Shown here: piece after piece, positions 1-12,900 of the stretch
Numbering within the stretch: position 1 is the first letter of the stretch
Layout: every line of letters begins with the position of its first letter
Source: Serilophus lunatus
Lineage: Eukaryota > Chordata > Aves > Passeriformes > Eurylaimidae
Assembly (NCBI GenBank): GCA_013399895.1
Contig: VXBA01003072.1
Coordinates: 125,466-189,465, forward strand
Direction of reading: 5' to 3'
DNA length: 64,000 bases
Made by a program: the position numbers and the translations under genes
Notes under the pieces: generated by a model
Databases searched by the model: none
What the model was told of the DNA's origin: nothing
The model's input: the letters and a program-made list of their open reading frames with translations, nothing else

Positions 1-402
1 TTCCTTCTTATATAATTTTTTTTCCCCAGAGTTTAATGTTTTATGATGGACATTATCAGATTTCTCTTACTTCTTTCTGTGTCAGAATGTGGAAGATGAG
101 AAAAAAAATCCAAAACCAATTTTGTTTTGATTTTCCACTAAAACTATTGTATTAATTTTGTATCTCAATATGTTTCCATACTATTTTAATGACAAGAAAT
201 TCGTGTATCAGCAGCATGAAAGGGAAGTGTCTCTACTATATTAAAACAGTTCTAAAAAGAATCCAAATGTTTGGGATTTTTATGTATGATAACGTTTAGC
301 TTGTCCAAAAATCAATTTCAACATCTCTTCTGCTCAATTGTGTTTTTTGTAACACAGGCCTCTATCTCTGGTGGGAGTTTTTTGTTCTTTTTTGTTTGGT
401 TA

Positions 403-428
403 GGGTTTGGGGTTTTTTTGGGAGGGGG
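403..428 (+). other. Potential G-quadruplex motif
   Basis: Four runs of three or more G are separated by loops of 3, 7 and 1 bases (G3-TTT-G4-T7-G3-A-G5). This fits the usual G3+N1-7 pattern. It lies in otherwise AT-rich sequence just downstream of T-rich DNA. Whether it folds or matters is not known, and no gene start is visible nearby. Confidence 0.6.
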
Positions 429-3400
429 TTAAGCCTATAATTTTCTAAATATCTGTATTTTCGGTTTCCTTGGATCTGATGTGGTTTTGTTTTGCTAATC
501 ATCTTCCCTGCTGAATTGCCACAGTGTAGCCCTTGAAATAAGCTGCTATTTGTGAATCTACTTTGACTTTTACTTCAACTGACCTGTCTCAAGGCCCAAG
601 TCAGTTCATTTTGAAAATCTCCCTGGATAATGCCCCTTATATTTCTGCAACATTTCCTACTGTAGTGCACCCCAAGTAAACAGAGCTAAAATTTTCTTAC
701 TTACTAGAAAATTTTCCTTCTAACATTGCAGTTCATCCAATACCTCAATTTTAAAAGACCATCACTATAAACTGGTGGCATTTTTCCATAGCAGAACTGG
801 TCCTTGACAGCCACTGTATTTTGGAAAACTAAAGGGTGAAGAAACAAATGAAAATGAGAAAATCCATTTGTCTGCCTCACACTCAGACTCATTCCTTGAA
901 GCCTGAGTTTGACAATTTAATAACTGTAAATATAGCAAGTAAAGAAAAAGCAAGAGGAGGAAGCACATTGCAAACTATACAATGATTATAGCTTTTAAGA
1001 GGAATTGGGAAGAAGAAGCTGTATTTTGACTGAAGATTGAATGTAGCAATTAGAAAAAGGTTGATTGTTTATATTGATAGCTGTACTCAACTTTAAACTA
1101 TGTTCCTCTCCAGAGCTTTATGAAATATGAAAAAGACCTTTCATAATACTTAGATTACTGAAAAACAGAAGGTCCAGTATAATTGCACCCAAAATATTTC
1201 AAACCAATCTAAGACCAAAAAAACTTCTTAATTTGGGCTGAATGTTATTGTTATGTCTCCTAGAGAGCAAAGTTTATAGAGATTCCTGTCAGTTCTGGAA
1301 CTTTTTTTAAATTCATTCAGCCTTACATGGCAACATTAGATGGTTATAAATAGTTGGGTAATACCCCCCCTTCAGTGGAGCAGTTTGTGTGGTATGAAAC
1401 CAGTCACATTTGTGGGGCTTCCAAAGGAAACAATGATTATGGTGCTATTGGACTGGAGGCTTTTTTGAAATCTTAGTAAAGGTATAAGAAAAACTGCTGA
1501 ACAAGCATGACTTATAAAGTAGATATGGATTGATTTACCACTAATAAATACCTTCATTAACCTAAAGAGCTGATTTCCTTACTGAGGGAAATTGGTGATG
1601 CAAAAAATGAAATATTCACTTTTCTTATGCTGAAGCAGATTGAGACAATGGGATGTAGAATTGCCACTAATTTTTTTGAAATGCTTGGAGCATCTAAAGT
1701 CTTTGTGATCTGTTCTTTGGTGATCAGAAGGAAAGAGTGGACCAAATTCAGCCTGTTACCAAATTACCATTTCCATGATAAGAACCAACATATTCTTTCA
1801 TTCTTGTGGTTAATAATAGGAGCAAGTCAAACAGTTTGAGTAGGCAGGAGAAAATACTGTGTCAACACTTAAAGTAGGTATCATGTGTAGAATAATTTGG
1901 TCTGTTTTTTCAACTTAAATCTGTGATTTCTGCCATTTTGAGGTCACTGCTCCCATTGCCACCTATTTGGCAATAAAGCAAAATCATATGTGTTGCTAGA
2001 CCACAATCCCTCTCCTTAGAAAAATTCTGCCACCCTTTTATACCCACTAAAAAACCCACAATCAAAGCATGCTATGTTGTTTGCCTTTTAGGGGTTTATA
2101 GGAAAAATCATGGGATAGAAATCATTAAAAACTCCTGCTATTAAACTTGCTACAGAATACTTCTGTTCCCCTACCTATTATGTTTCTACTTTTAGAGGAC
2201 AATAGAAGGTGACAGAGGCCGTGTTCTAAAGTGATTTTTTGCCATTTATAGAATCTGTTTATTGGGAGAAACGGTAAATTTTCTAGAAGTTCTTTCTGAT
2301 AAAATGTTGTACTTTACCTGCCATCTCAAGTCCTGTCTATGCAGTGATTTAGTAGTATCCACTTCACTGACATTCTCTAGCTGTCACAATTTTTATGCAT
2401 CTAAATACACACTGCAACAGGTGACTTGGTGTTTTTTTGGGTTGGGTGATTTTGTTCAAAATGTTTGATTCTTCTGGTTTTTAAATCATATGCAAATACT
2501 TTTGATTTTACAATCAGTAGTCTATTTTTCAGCTACCTTTTTCCAGGTTTAGTTGATTTGTATCTTAAGTGCTACACTTCTTTGTGAAATCATGTTTAAA
2601 AGTTTAAGGCAGATTTTTTGATTCATAAGGGCCACTCTTCTTAAATCAATTTTTACATACATCTGCAAGAGCAATTTATGAACAGTGCTCTTACTTCAAG
2701 TAGCATTTTCCTACAGTATTTCAGTTTTCCATATTTAATGTGAAAATAAATAAATATTTGAGTTCATAGAAATTCTAGAATAAACAATATTGCACAAAGA
2801 AATCACCTAGTTAATCATGGAAAAGTGCAGAAGTGCTGGGAGTATGGTTAAGCTGTGAGGGAAATGTCCAAGTGGTCCTTTTAAAAGCCATTACAAGCAT
2901 TCTTGCAGCACTTAAAATCAGTCAAACCTCGTCAACAAGAACTAGGTCTGTATGCTTGAGCTGGTTGCTACTGTACACACAGTTTGTGGGGATTTGAAAG
3001 AGTGGACAACCGAGGTTCATAAATTCTCTCAACACCAAGTGTAAGAACTGTGAACTTTACCCAAAACAAACAGTTTCTGAGGACAAAAGTATTGCCATTT
3101 GAAAATACTTCTGTTTTCACTCTTGGCTTTCTTAGAACTTTAGTATTCAAAACTTCTATGGATCAGTCTGAAACATAATTTTATGTGTAACATAGTCAAT
3201 ATCTTTTCCACAATGTCGCTGAAATACATAAAGCTAAGCCTATGTTGTGGGTTAACACCCAGTAGGAGTTTTCTTAAAGCTTTTGGTCCTCTTCATAACA
3301 TTTTTCTGTGCATAAAAAGGACAGGCTTTGCAGCGCTACTGGATTTATCCTATTGACGTGGTTTTGTGGAGACTGCCCCAGGGAATGAGGGAGCAGTTAA

Positions 3401-4612
3401 ATCATGCCACTTCACTTACATTTAGTGACTCTATTCTATTTGAAAGACAGAGCTTTATCGTAAGAATTCTGGTTGTTTATTAATATTTTGCTAAAATTAC
3501 CAAGAAAGTTTATAGTCAATTTGGTGTGTAAATAGTAATGACTTGATACGGACATGACGTAACCTGGGGAGTCATGCAATGAGTCCTGACATTTCTTAAG
3601 CAGGAACAGCTTATGACATGGGACACAGCTGCCTCTAAGATGTGGAAATCCAGAGCTGAATCTCAGCGTTGCTGTAATCTCATCAATCTCAGGTAGATGA
3701 TCAAAGAACTAAAAGCTTGGCACAGAATTTTCCAGAGAACCCGAGTGAGTAACTGCTCCAGTTACTGAGTCGAGGGCTGAGCTGGAAGGCTCAAAGATGG
3801 CATTCTGTGAACAAAGTCATCATGTGAGTCCCAAAGAAGGACAAATGCTTGGAATTGCGTGTCCTTATGTGCAAAGCACGGCTCTAGTACAGTAGTTGAA
3901 CCAGATGCAGTGACACATTAGTCAATCCTGGAATCCTCTCTGACCAAATTTGCTGGAACCAGGTACTGCCTCAGATTGTTCAGCATATTAGCAAATCATT
4001 CCTCGTGAGAATCTTGAAAATAGCTTCTATCACAGAGGAATTCCAAAAATTACTCCAAAAAAGTTCCTAACTGTCTCACACTAAAATCTTCAAACCAGCC
4101 TTTTCACAATCCTGGTATTATATGTAAATTTGTCATGTTTGAGACAGATGCAGGCAAGCAGCCAGAAAGGTTCTGGAGCAAAAAATTCCTCCATTGGTTC
4201 CCGTTGTAGAAAGTGTGGATCCTTTCCTGAGACCTGGACTTTGTCAGCAGTTGTGGCTGCCCCCGTTACTGTTGGAGAGCTCTTACACGGGGAATGACAT
4301 TCCTTCCACCAGCAGTCAGAGGGAACTGCCCATTCCATTCTTCAGCAGTAATCCGAGAGTGTCAGGCAATTGCACCATGTGGGAGCCCTGAAGGAATGTT
4401 GTACCCATGTCTAGTTATAGTCAAAGATCGAGTCTGAAATTACAATACTAGAAGGAACACATATTTCTGTTCCACTCCTCCTTCTTGAAAGAAGACATGT
4501 TTTTTCCATCTCTTCACAGTAAAGTTTAGGGACAATAATCTATCCCTGGAATTAGAAACAATCAATCATTTCTGATGGTTGACCACTTGCAAAACACCTT
4601 CAGTAAGGATTT

Positions 4613-4636
4613 GTTCAGATTAGAGTTCAGATTAAA
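4613..4636. repeat. Short tandem duplication, 12-base unit x2
   Basis: The unit GTTCAGATTAGA is followed directly by GTTCAGATTAAA, one mismatch in twelve. This looks like simple slippage or a micro-duplication in unique sequence. Confidence 0.75.
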
Positions 4637-5325
4637 AATGCAGATAGCAGAAAAGTAGCAATGGGCAAATACATTTCTCTTTTATTCCTAGATAGATTAA
4701 TCTCCATTTTATTGAAGTGTCCTTAATGTTGCTACTTGAAGAGGTCTAACCAAGAATTTATGTAACCAGTGTAGTTTTGGTTCATTTTGGAAGGAAAAAA
4801 ATGTGGAATGAACTTCTGAAATAATAATAAAATAAAAATCATGGCAGTTACATAGCAGATGTTTTGTAGAAATTTTTTTCTCTGTGCAACCATGTGATCA
4901 TTTTTTGCACCCTTTTAGCATTGCAGTAATAATTATCAAACACATAGGTGATTACTATTCAAATCCTCATTATTCATTCATCTACTGGAGCTTATTTTTC
5001 CATTAGAAGCACTCTGAAGTCATCCAATTCCTATGCAAAAATTTAACTAAAAACATAAAACTATAGTTCAACTAGATATTTATACTGAAAATGGGTTTGC
5101 TAATGTGAAAGTGTAGCAAAGAAACTGCCTGACAAGCAAAGAAATACAGGTAGCATTGGAGACTCTTTATATCCATCAGTTACATTATCATATTGGGGAA
5201 ATTAGTACAACAACACATCCATAATTTTTCTTTTAAACAAAAAAGTCATTGGAAAACCTGGGAAATTGCTGAGCAGATTATAAGTGCTACCAACTCTTAC
5301 TGTTTGCAGGGGGAAAAAAAGACTT

Positions 5326-5915
5326 AAACACATTAATGGAATGGTTTGGGTTGGAAAGGACCTTAAAGATCATCTCCTTACACCCCCGTGCCATGGGCAG
5401 GGACACCTCCCACTATCCCAGGTTGCTCAGAGCCCCATCCAGCCTGGCCTTGGACACTTCCAGGGATGGGGCAGCCACAGCTTCTCTGGGCAACCTGTGC
5501 CAGGGCCTCACCACCCTCACAGGGAAGGATTTCTTCCCAATACCCAATGTAACCCTACTCTGTGTCAGTGTGAAGCCATTCCCCCTTGTCCTGTCACTCC
5601 AGGCCCTTGTCAATGGTCTCTCTCCATCTTTCCTGTGGGCTCCCTTCAGGTACTGCAGGGCCACAATTAGGTCACCCCAAAGCCTTCTCTTCTCCAGGCT
5701 GGACAATCCCAATTCTCTCAGCCTTTCCTCACAGCAGAGCTCCTCCTTCCCTCTGATCATCTTGCTGTCCCTCCTCTGGCCTCGCTCCAACAGCTCCATG
5801 TCCTTCCTGTGCTGGTTCCCCAGGGCTGGAGGCAGCTCTGCAGGTGGGGTCTCACCAGAGGGGGCAGAATCCCCCTCCCCTGCTGGTCAGGCTACTCTTG
5901 GTGCAGCATCAAGCC
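5326..5915 (-). mobile_element. CR1 LINE fragment, 3' region, 5'-truncated
   Basis: Read on the minus strand this is the 3' part of an avian CR1 non-LTR retrotransposon. The plus strand begins with the diagnostic GGAATGGTTTGGGTTGGAAA block, the complement of the CR1 3' end. It continues through the complement of the ORF2 tail. The minus-strand frame at 5413-5799 runs 128 codons without a stop and includes EERLRELGLSSLEKRRLWGD, then DRTRGNGF, then WHRLPREAV, which is the C-terminal tail of the CR1 endonuclease/reverse-transcriptase polyprotein. The endonuclease and catalytic reverse-transcriptase domains are absent, so the copy is dead, truncated at its 5' end as most CR1 copies are. Similarity fades near 5915. 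Of the CR1 pieces in this window it is the best preserved and so probably the youngest. Confidence 0.93.
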
Positions 5916-6319
5916 ATTGCCACTCCAAAAAAAAACCTCCCAAAAGCCCCTGTTGACCATTTAGCAAGTATTTTAATTAAAAAGAGAAAATAAAATTTTT
6001 GCCGCACTATATACTAAGAAATTACATATATACTAAAAAAATACCAATATGAAATTAGAAATTAATCTCTTCTTATAATCTGACAATACTTTAAAATCTT
6101 GGCAATTATTTTTACCAAAACAAGCAAGTAAAGAATGAACTGTTGACCTTCTGCTGTGATGTTTCAGCAGGCAGAATTTTTTAGCCGCTACTATTGGTGG
6201 TTTTCATTCACCAGCATTTTCATTTTATTAATGAGCAAAGGAATATTCACACTACAAATGCAATCACAGCACCAGAAAGTTAGGTCCCAATATGTTGTAT
6301 TATCATATCTGTTAAAATT

Positions 6320-6397
6320 ATAGAACTGTAGAATGGGTTGTGTTGGAAGGGACCTTGAAGTTCATCTATTTCCAATCCCTCTGCCATGGGCAGCATT
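6320..6397 (-). mobile_element. Short CR1 3'-end fragment
   Basis: The plus strand reads TAGAACTGTAGAATGGG, then TTGGAAGGGACCTTGAAG and CTGCCATGGGCAG. This is the complement of the last roughly 80 bases of a CR1 element. It is diverged and only the 3' tip is present. It lies 76 bases left of a second minus-strand CR1 piece, so it may be an independent short insertion. Confidence 0.85.
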
Positions 6398-6472
6398 AGT
6401 TGTACAGAATTACTTTGGGCATTCAAGGGAATTGTCAGAAAGTACTGAACACCTGATAATGGCCTGAAAAGC

Positions 6473-6897
6473 CACAGAATTATTTAGGTTGAAAAAGGCC
6501 TCCAAGGTCATCAAGTCCAACCATTAACCCAGCACTGCCAAGCCACCACTAAACATTGTCCCCAAGTGTCACATTACAGGTTTTTTGAACACTCCTGAGA
6601 TGGTGACTCAGTCACTTCCCTGGGCAGCCTGTTCCCAAGCTTAATAACCCTTTCTTTGAAGAAACTTTTCTTAATATCCAATCTAAACCTCTCCTGCTGC
6701 AACTTTTTACCTTGGAGAAGAGACCAAGCCTCACCTGCCTACAACCTCCCTTCTGGTTGTTGTAGAGTGAGAAGGTCTTCCTTGTGCTTCATTTTCACCA
6801 GGCTAAAGAACCCAGATCACTCAGCCACTCCTTTTCAGTGTTGTTCTCCAGACCCTTCACCAGCTTCATTGCTCCTCTTTGGGTGCGCTTCAGCACA
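6473..6897 (-). mobile_element. CR1 LINE fragment, 3' region, diverged
   Basis: The plus strand begins CACAGAATTATTTAGGTTG and continues through GTCATCAAGTCCAACCATTA, CTGGGCAGCCTGTTCCCAAG and CTCCTCTTTGGGTGCGCTTC. These are hallmarks of the complement of a CR1 3' UTR and ORF2 tail. No long frame survives on the minus strand, so this copy is older than or from a different subfamily to the one at 5326-5915. Its right edge is followed by an A-run at 6926-6937. Confidence 0.92.
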
Positions 6898-6982
6898 AAG
6901 TAAACACCCTGATAGTAGTTGTCTCAAAAAAAAAAAATAAAAATCTTAGTTTTGCACCTCTTGCCTCCACACTTAAACAAGA

Positions 6983-7119
6983 GCCTCAGAGAAGCAGTTG
7001 TGCTGAAAAAGACCTGAGGGTTCTGGTGGACAACAGATTGAACATAAGCCAACAGTAGGCTCTGGTGGGGAAAAAGGCCAACTGCATACTAGCAGGAGTG
7101 TTGTCAGTAGCTTGAGGGG
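6983..7119 (+). mobile_element. CR1 ORF2 internal fragment, plus orientation
   Basis: The block GTTCTGGTGGACAACAGATT, followed by CATAAGCCAACAGT, GGGGAAAAAGGCCAACTGCA and GTGTTGTCAGTAGCTTGAGG, matches the CR1 ORF2 segment encoding the motif LVDNKL...MSQ...KKAN...SV.S. It is in the opposite orientation to the three CR1 pieces just to its left. Both ends are truncated, and indels break the frame. It is either a separate old insertion or part of an inverted CR1 copy. Confidence 0.85.
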
Positions 7120-9874
7120 CACAAATCTCATTTTGTTGATTGGTATTAATGAAATCACTGGGAAGTTTCATGTTATGGTGATTTCAGACCATAAAAAAAG
7201 ACTATACCAGCTGCTACTGCTGACATGCAGTAGGTGCTTTTCTGTTACATAGATGATGGGCTAAATAACTGGACAACCCTGAAGTTTTCTTTATTGTGAC
7301 AAAATGGCTCCACTGCTTTCTTTGCAGCTGTGTATGGAAGATGTCTTCTTCCAATGCCCCTAAGCAAAGCGATTTTGTGGCCTATAGCTGAGATAGACTT
7401 GAGTCTTAAATACAACAAAATCAGATCTTGTAACACATAATCACCTCAAATACTTAGTTACTATCAAATGTCTGTGTATTGCTAAAAGAAGGGGATTTCT
7501 GCTCATTTGTTAGAGAATGAATGAATGACTCTATTGTTAATTAGAGTCAGATTGCAAAAAGTGTTTGCATTTGTATGGAGAAACTTCAATTTGAAAAGTC
7601 ACTGTTCAGTCTTGCCCACAGTTTTGCACACATACTTTCTAAAATCAGCAAGTGTTGGCTGGAATTGGAGCAGATAAATAACGCATCCAGGTGTGTCTAG
7701 GGGCAAGATTGACCCCACAGGATGTAAGACTTGCCACCACCTAACTTTTCACATTCCATAAACACAGCGTGGAAAACCTAATTCACACTAGTAAGTGTGC
7801 CTATAAAAACATTCTGGTAACATTATTTTAAACATTTTTATACATGGTTTACACATAAATTTATAAAGCAAAATGTGACTCTCTGTTCTATGTTAATTTT
7901 GTAGTCACTCAGATTTACTTTGTGATGTTTTTTATACTGTTCTAACTGAATTTATAGAGAATTCATTTGAAGCCGTGTCAAGGAAACTAGCAAATGTATG
8001 TGAGATAATGGTTTTCACCAGATAGCTGTTTAAATACCTTTTTTCTGTAGTATAATACCTATTATCTTGGACTTTACCTTTCTGGTATGTCTCTATTTTT
8101 GTGTTTCACAGAGATATGAAAGATCTGCAAAGGTACAACTTCTGGACTTGTGCACAAACTGCCCCTATAGCTTATGTTTAAATTCATCCTGGGCTCAAAC
8201 AGTTAGAGAATTGTCAGAGTAGGATCTTGGACTTTGAAATTATTCCCTATGTGCTGCACTTTTTTGTGACATATCCTCCACCTGTGCTCACCACTGCAAA
8301 CATCTGCATTAGGCCAGTGTAGTCAGCAAGACTTGGTCCACAAGATCTTCAGCAGTGGTCTGCAACTGAAGCGTGTGTGAGACACACAACTGTGCCAGTG
8401 GGATTTCCAAAATCCAGCTCTCCTTGGAGGCTGATGCCCTACGGCCTCACACCTTGAATGCATCTTGGAGGCTGTGGCCTGACCTGCCTGTTTCACAGTC
8501 ATGCAAGTGAATCACAGGTGCTCAAGAATGACATCACGTAGATTAAATCCAGTCTGCTTTTCATGGAAAAGTCAAGAGTGTCCCTGCAGGGCTGGTTGAG
8601 GTTCCATATGTACAAATATAAATTCTTTGGGTTTTAATCCTGTGTTCTCCTGTTGCATCCAGATCAGAATCATAATCCCTCTGTGGCCTGCTTTGTTTGC
8701 TGGTTAGAGATTTATTAGAAGGAATCTTTTTGTTCCTTTAAATATTTGCAAAAATTTTATTTTCCTCCTAGGCCCATAAAATGTCTTTCTATATTTTTAT
8801 TTACTAATCCATTTCGTATAATAACTACGTAATCATACCAAGCCTCCCTCAGGGAGCAGAAATGTGTTTCATACTTAACAGATTTTTAATAGAACACTGA
8901 GATTATGTTGGTACTGAGTCACAGTAGAAGGACATAGCAAACTGATATGATTTTGAAGGAGCAGAGCCAGACAAATTAATTCAGCCATGCCCGTTACCTT
9001 CTGCAATAATAGAAATTGGATCTCAATCCTTTGTTCTTTTTCTTTCTCCAGCACAGAGTTTCTCTGCCAGTGAACATGGTGGTAAATGCTAAAGTTGAGT
9101 CTGTACACGCATTAACACTTAGACCATAAAGGTATTACAGGACCTAAATTTTAAACTTGAGATTGTGCACACATGGCAGTGCAGATGTATTCCAAGGAAC
9201 TGGGAAAGTTTAGGCTCCAGAACAGAGGCTATAGAAAAACATCCTTTATTTAGGAGTTGACTGTCATTCTGAAATCCACTGACACATTTCAGATCTGCTG
9301 CTTTGTTTTAGCAGATATTGTAAGAATCCATAGGAGTAATTATGTGGTTCTGATAGAATCTATCCAGCTTGAGGGACACAGGATCAAACCTGTTCTTAGT
9401 TTTTGGAAGGGATTCATTCTTGTAGATGGTGGGTTGGTTTTGGCTTTACTCCAATAAATATCCTGAGGTTTGACTGAAGTTGAAATTTACAATTTTTTTT
9501 TTTTAAAAAAGTACGTTCATTAACGACATTCTTTTGAAACAACTATTGATACTACATCAACACTGCCAGCTATGATTCTTTTTGTGAAACAAATATGAAA
9601 TGAGAGAAGAAAACCCTCATGAATCATGTGTAGACAGCGTCTGGTTCTGCAAGACTGGCTGTGGCAGTCATGGCTTCTTATCAGAGCCTTAAAAAGAGGG
9701 GAATTATCAAGTTATGATAGTCATACCGTGGATATTCCCAATAACTGTCAAAGGCAGGGTTTTTACTGTGAAATTACATACAGTTTCCAGAAATGGGTAG
9801 TAATCTTACTCCACTGGAGCTGGTGATTCTTTAAATTGTTCATGTTCAGTATTTCCACTTATCTATAACTTAAC
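7120..9874. other. Unique non-coding DNA, no gene seen
   Basis: There is no frame longer than 77 codons and no recognised repeat. A T12-A6 junction lies at 9493-9510. The patch at about 8260-8600 is slightly richer in G and C but has no open frame of note and I do not recognise it. Confidence 0.7.
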
Positions 9875-9954
9875 TATTATTATTATTATTATTATTATTG
9901 CTATTATTATTATTGTCGTTATTATTATTATTTTTATTATTATTATTATTATTA
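9875..9954. repeat. (ATT)n microsatellite, interrupted
   Basis: About 80 bases of TAT/ATT trinucleotide repeat with interruptions: a TGC at about 9899-9902, TGTCGTT at about 9914-9920 and a T5 run at about 9930-9935. The interruptions suggest an older microsatellite. I see no retrotransposon body adjoining it. Confidence 0.95.
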
Positions 9955-12900
9955 AAAATCTGAGTAGTTCAAAGAATCCTTTCCCTTTACAGAAAAGCAA
10001 AAATCCTGCCCATAGTCTTTCAAAAGTTGCTCTTCTTCTACGTAAGGATTATAAACAAGGTAAGATATTCATGAGACAGACAAAGGGTGGCTAATGATAA
10101 TAGAACTGCTGGGTTTTTATAAGTGATTTGTCTCAACAGCATGGATCTCAGATATTAGTTATGATTAATTAGTGATCAGCTGATTATGCTGCCCTCCTCA
10201 ACCTGAACTATATAACATAGTGCTGTAATAATGATTGTATCTATGGGTGTGGCATAATAAAGGTATTATTCAACCATTCTCCAAGTGAACTCCAGGAGGT
10301 TTGAGCTTAATTAAAGCAGAGAATAAAATAGGCTGCTGCAACACTAGTAAAATACAAAGCTTCATCTTTTTTCAGAGGGAAGGGAAATGCTATTATACTG
10401 AAAAGAAGCATACTGTTATTCATATTGCATTTAACATTATTATATGTGCGTAATTGCTTTCCTTGATTGCTTCTACAAGTCTTTCAGGGAGCAGTAAAAG
10501 AGAAAAACACTATCAAAACACGGTTATGAATCATTATATATAACTACTAGGATTTCAAGTTCATTCTTGAAGCACACTGAATTTCATTCAGGTTTGCACA
10601 TGGCACATTTAGCTTTTTGTTTCCCCTGGAAAACAAAATAATCAGGCAGTTTGCAAAATGTTTTAAAGTGAATCTGAATTGCAGTTCCTTTTTTGAACCT
10701 GCTTTATGTTTTCAGTGGATCTATTATCAAGTTACATTTCATTTTGGATGCATGAAAACTATTTTAGCAACTACTTTCTACCAAAGTAAACAGCAGTAGA
10801 GGTAATTTGTCACAGAATTATCTGCTTAGCCCACGCTGTTATCTGTGTAGAAGATGTGTCTGAAGGGCTTCCGTGCAGCTTGAGAATACAGCATTTGTCT
10901 GCAAATATTTTAGTTGAGGTTTTAATTGAATATAAACATGAACTGCATGAACTTTGGCACTTGAAGGACTCCTAGCTATCACTAGGAATATAGGACTGTA
11001 AGTACTCATATATTGTCAGGATATTGCATCAAAGCTGTCACTTGGTAAGCAATTCAGCCTTTCCCTTCTGTCTTGGAAGTCAACAGGATGCTATCTAAGT
11101 GTGTTTAGCCAGCTGAAAGCTATCAGAGAGTTCCTCCAAACAAACATTGTTTGAATTAATACGTTATTTCCAAACGAGTTACATTGGCAAGGTATAAGGT
11201 AACATGTGGTTTAGAAAAATAAACCTAAATAAAATGAAAACAGAAGCGGCAGAAACTCTGTTTGAGTCCTGTATGAACTCTATGTGGATTTCATCTCATA
11301 TGGCAAATGACCGTAAATTAGAAGTGATATGCTGAGGAGAAAAGGTCAAGACACAAAAGGAACATTTAAATATAGTGGGAGCACCCATTAAGTCTTAGTT
11401 AAGTGTAAAAGTGTACATTTGGTAACATGTCAGTGAAATTGCTGTATCTTATTATATAGATATTTTTCAGCACTCATGGTACTTCTGGCATCTGTTTAAA
11501 CAAATTTCCCTTACATTTGAGACCTGATCCAAAGGCAAACAATGTCCATGGGCCACTTATAATTTCTCTGATTTCTGGAGGGACAAAGGTGAAGATTTGG
11601 AGAAGCTGGAAGTGTTGATTGTAGATCAAGATTGACTGGCAATCAGACTAGACTACAGTCTGGTCACCCAGGTCCTCTGCAGGTTCTCCAGTCCTGCTTA
11701 TTTCAGTTTTGCTTGTTGGAAGGTATTCTCTGATAAATCACTTGTTGATCAGAGACTACTCATGCTTTGAGATATGTATAAAATGGGACTGTGATAGTAA
11801 CAGGAAATTCCTTAAGTGCATATTACAGATTTTTTTTTCTTTTTATAGAAAGCTCATCTCTGTGAGGTCTGATCATCCTCAAGATCTATTCTCAGATCAT
11901 GCTCTAAGTTAAGAAATGCTTCTCGTATTTTTCAGATTGAGGGATAAGGCTCATGAAAAAATGGTGAGGATGTGACAGGAGAGGTTTAGGCATAAATGGG
12001 GAATGAATTTGCAAGTTCACATTTCCTTCAAGGTACTTTTTCCGTGCAAGTACATCTCATTTAGAAAAACTTTGCACTCTGATCTTCTGAGGTGCAATGT
12101 GCAGAATCAAATCAGTAAGTATTGCAAGAAGAATGGGAGGTGAAAAATATGGCATATCTCCCTTTTTTGCATAAAAGAGTATAAATGTGGGAGAGGTTAA
12201 CGGAATGAAAAATTTTACTGGACTTGATCTGTTTTTCTATTTGCATGAAAGCTCACAGTGATACTAAACATTAATTTGTAAAACCTATACAAATACTTAA
12301 ACTTTGAAAAGTTCACTGGAAATAATTTATATTCTCTGAAAGTTACTATTCATTTCTTTTTAAGAAAAAATTATTATTTTAGTGGTTTTTTCAGTTGGTG
12401 GAACCTGTTGGCCCATGGCTAGACATTTTTAGCATTTAATATATACCACTGTTCAGTTGCTGATAAATACACAAAAGCATGTTTGTTACAAGCAAGGCAC
12501 AGTGTGTTCTTCAGGATCTTCTTGGATTTTAGTTGTATCTAGTAAGCCACAAAGTTTTCCATCTCCAATTTCCTTACGAATTACATTTTTTTATGGCCAT
12601 GAAAATAGACAATAAAGACACATTCTCAAAATTATCTGTAAGAAACCATCTGTTTAAAAAAAAATTGTGTTTTGTATTCCTAATTCACAGAAAACATATG
12701 AACCAAATGAATATTTATAATTTTTTGAAGCAGCTTTAATCTTCTCCATATAACATCTCCTATCGCAAATACATGAAACTTAGGAACAAAGATGTTTCCA
12801 GAAATTGTTTGGATCCCTTCATGAGAAATTGTGTTTTAACATTCTTAAACTATTAAAATCTATTATAGTGTGTTTAATCTGCAGATTATAAATTGCTTCT

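Larger units (their letters stand above)
1..5325. other. Unique AT-rich non-coding DNA, no gene seen
   Basis: No reading frame here exceeds about 80 codons and none resembles a known protein family. I see no exon with flanking splice signals that reads as conserved coding sequence. Notable small structures are a G-rich run at 403-428, a 12-base tandem duplication at 4613-4636, and a somewhat GC-richer patch at about 4150-4400. In that patch an 82-codon minus-strand frame overlaps a 65-codon plus-strand frame. Neither has a recognisable domain, so I treat both as chance. The stretch fits intergenic or deep intronic sequence. Confidence 0.8.

Noticed and set aside
5336..5956. A 206-codon plus-strand open frame, the longest in the window
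   Set aside because: It is the antisense of the CR1 ORF2 tail and 3' UTR at 5326-5915, not a host gene.
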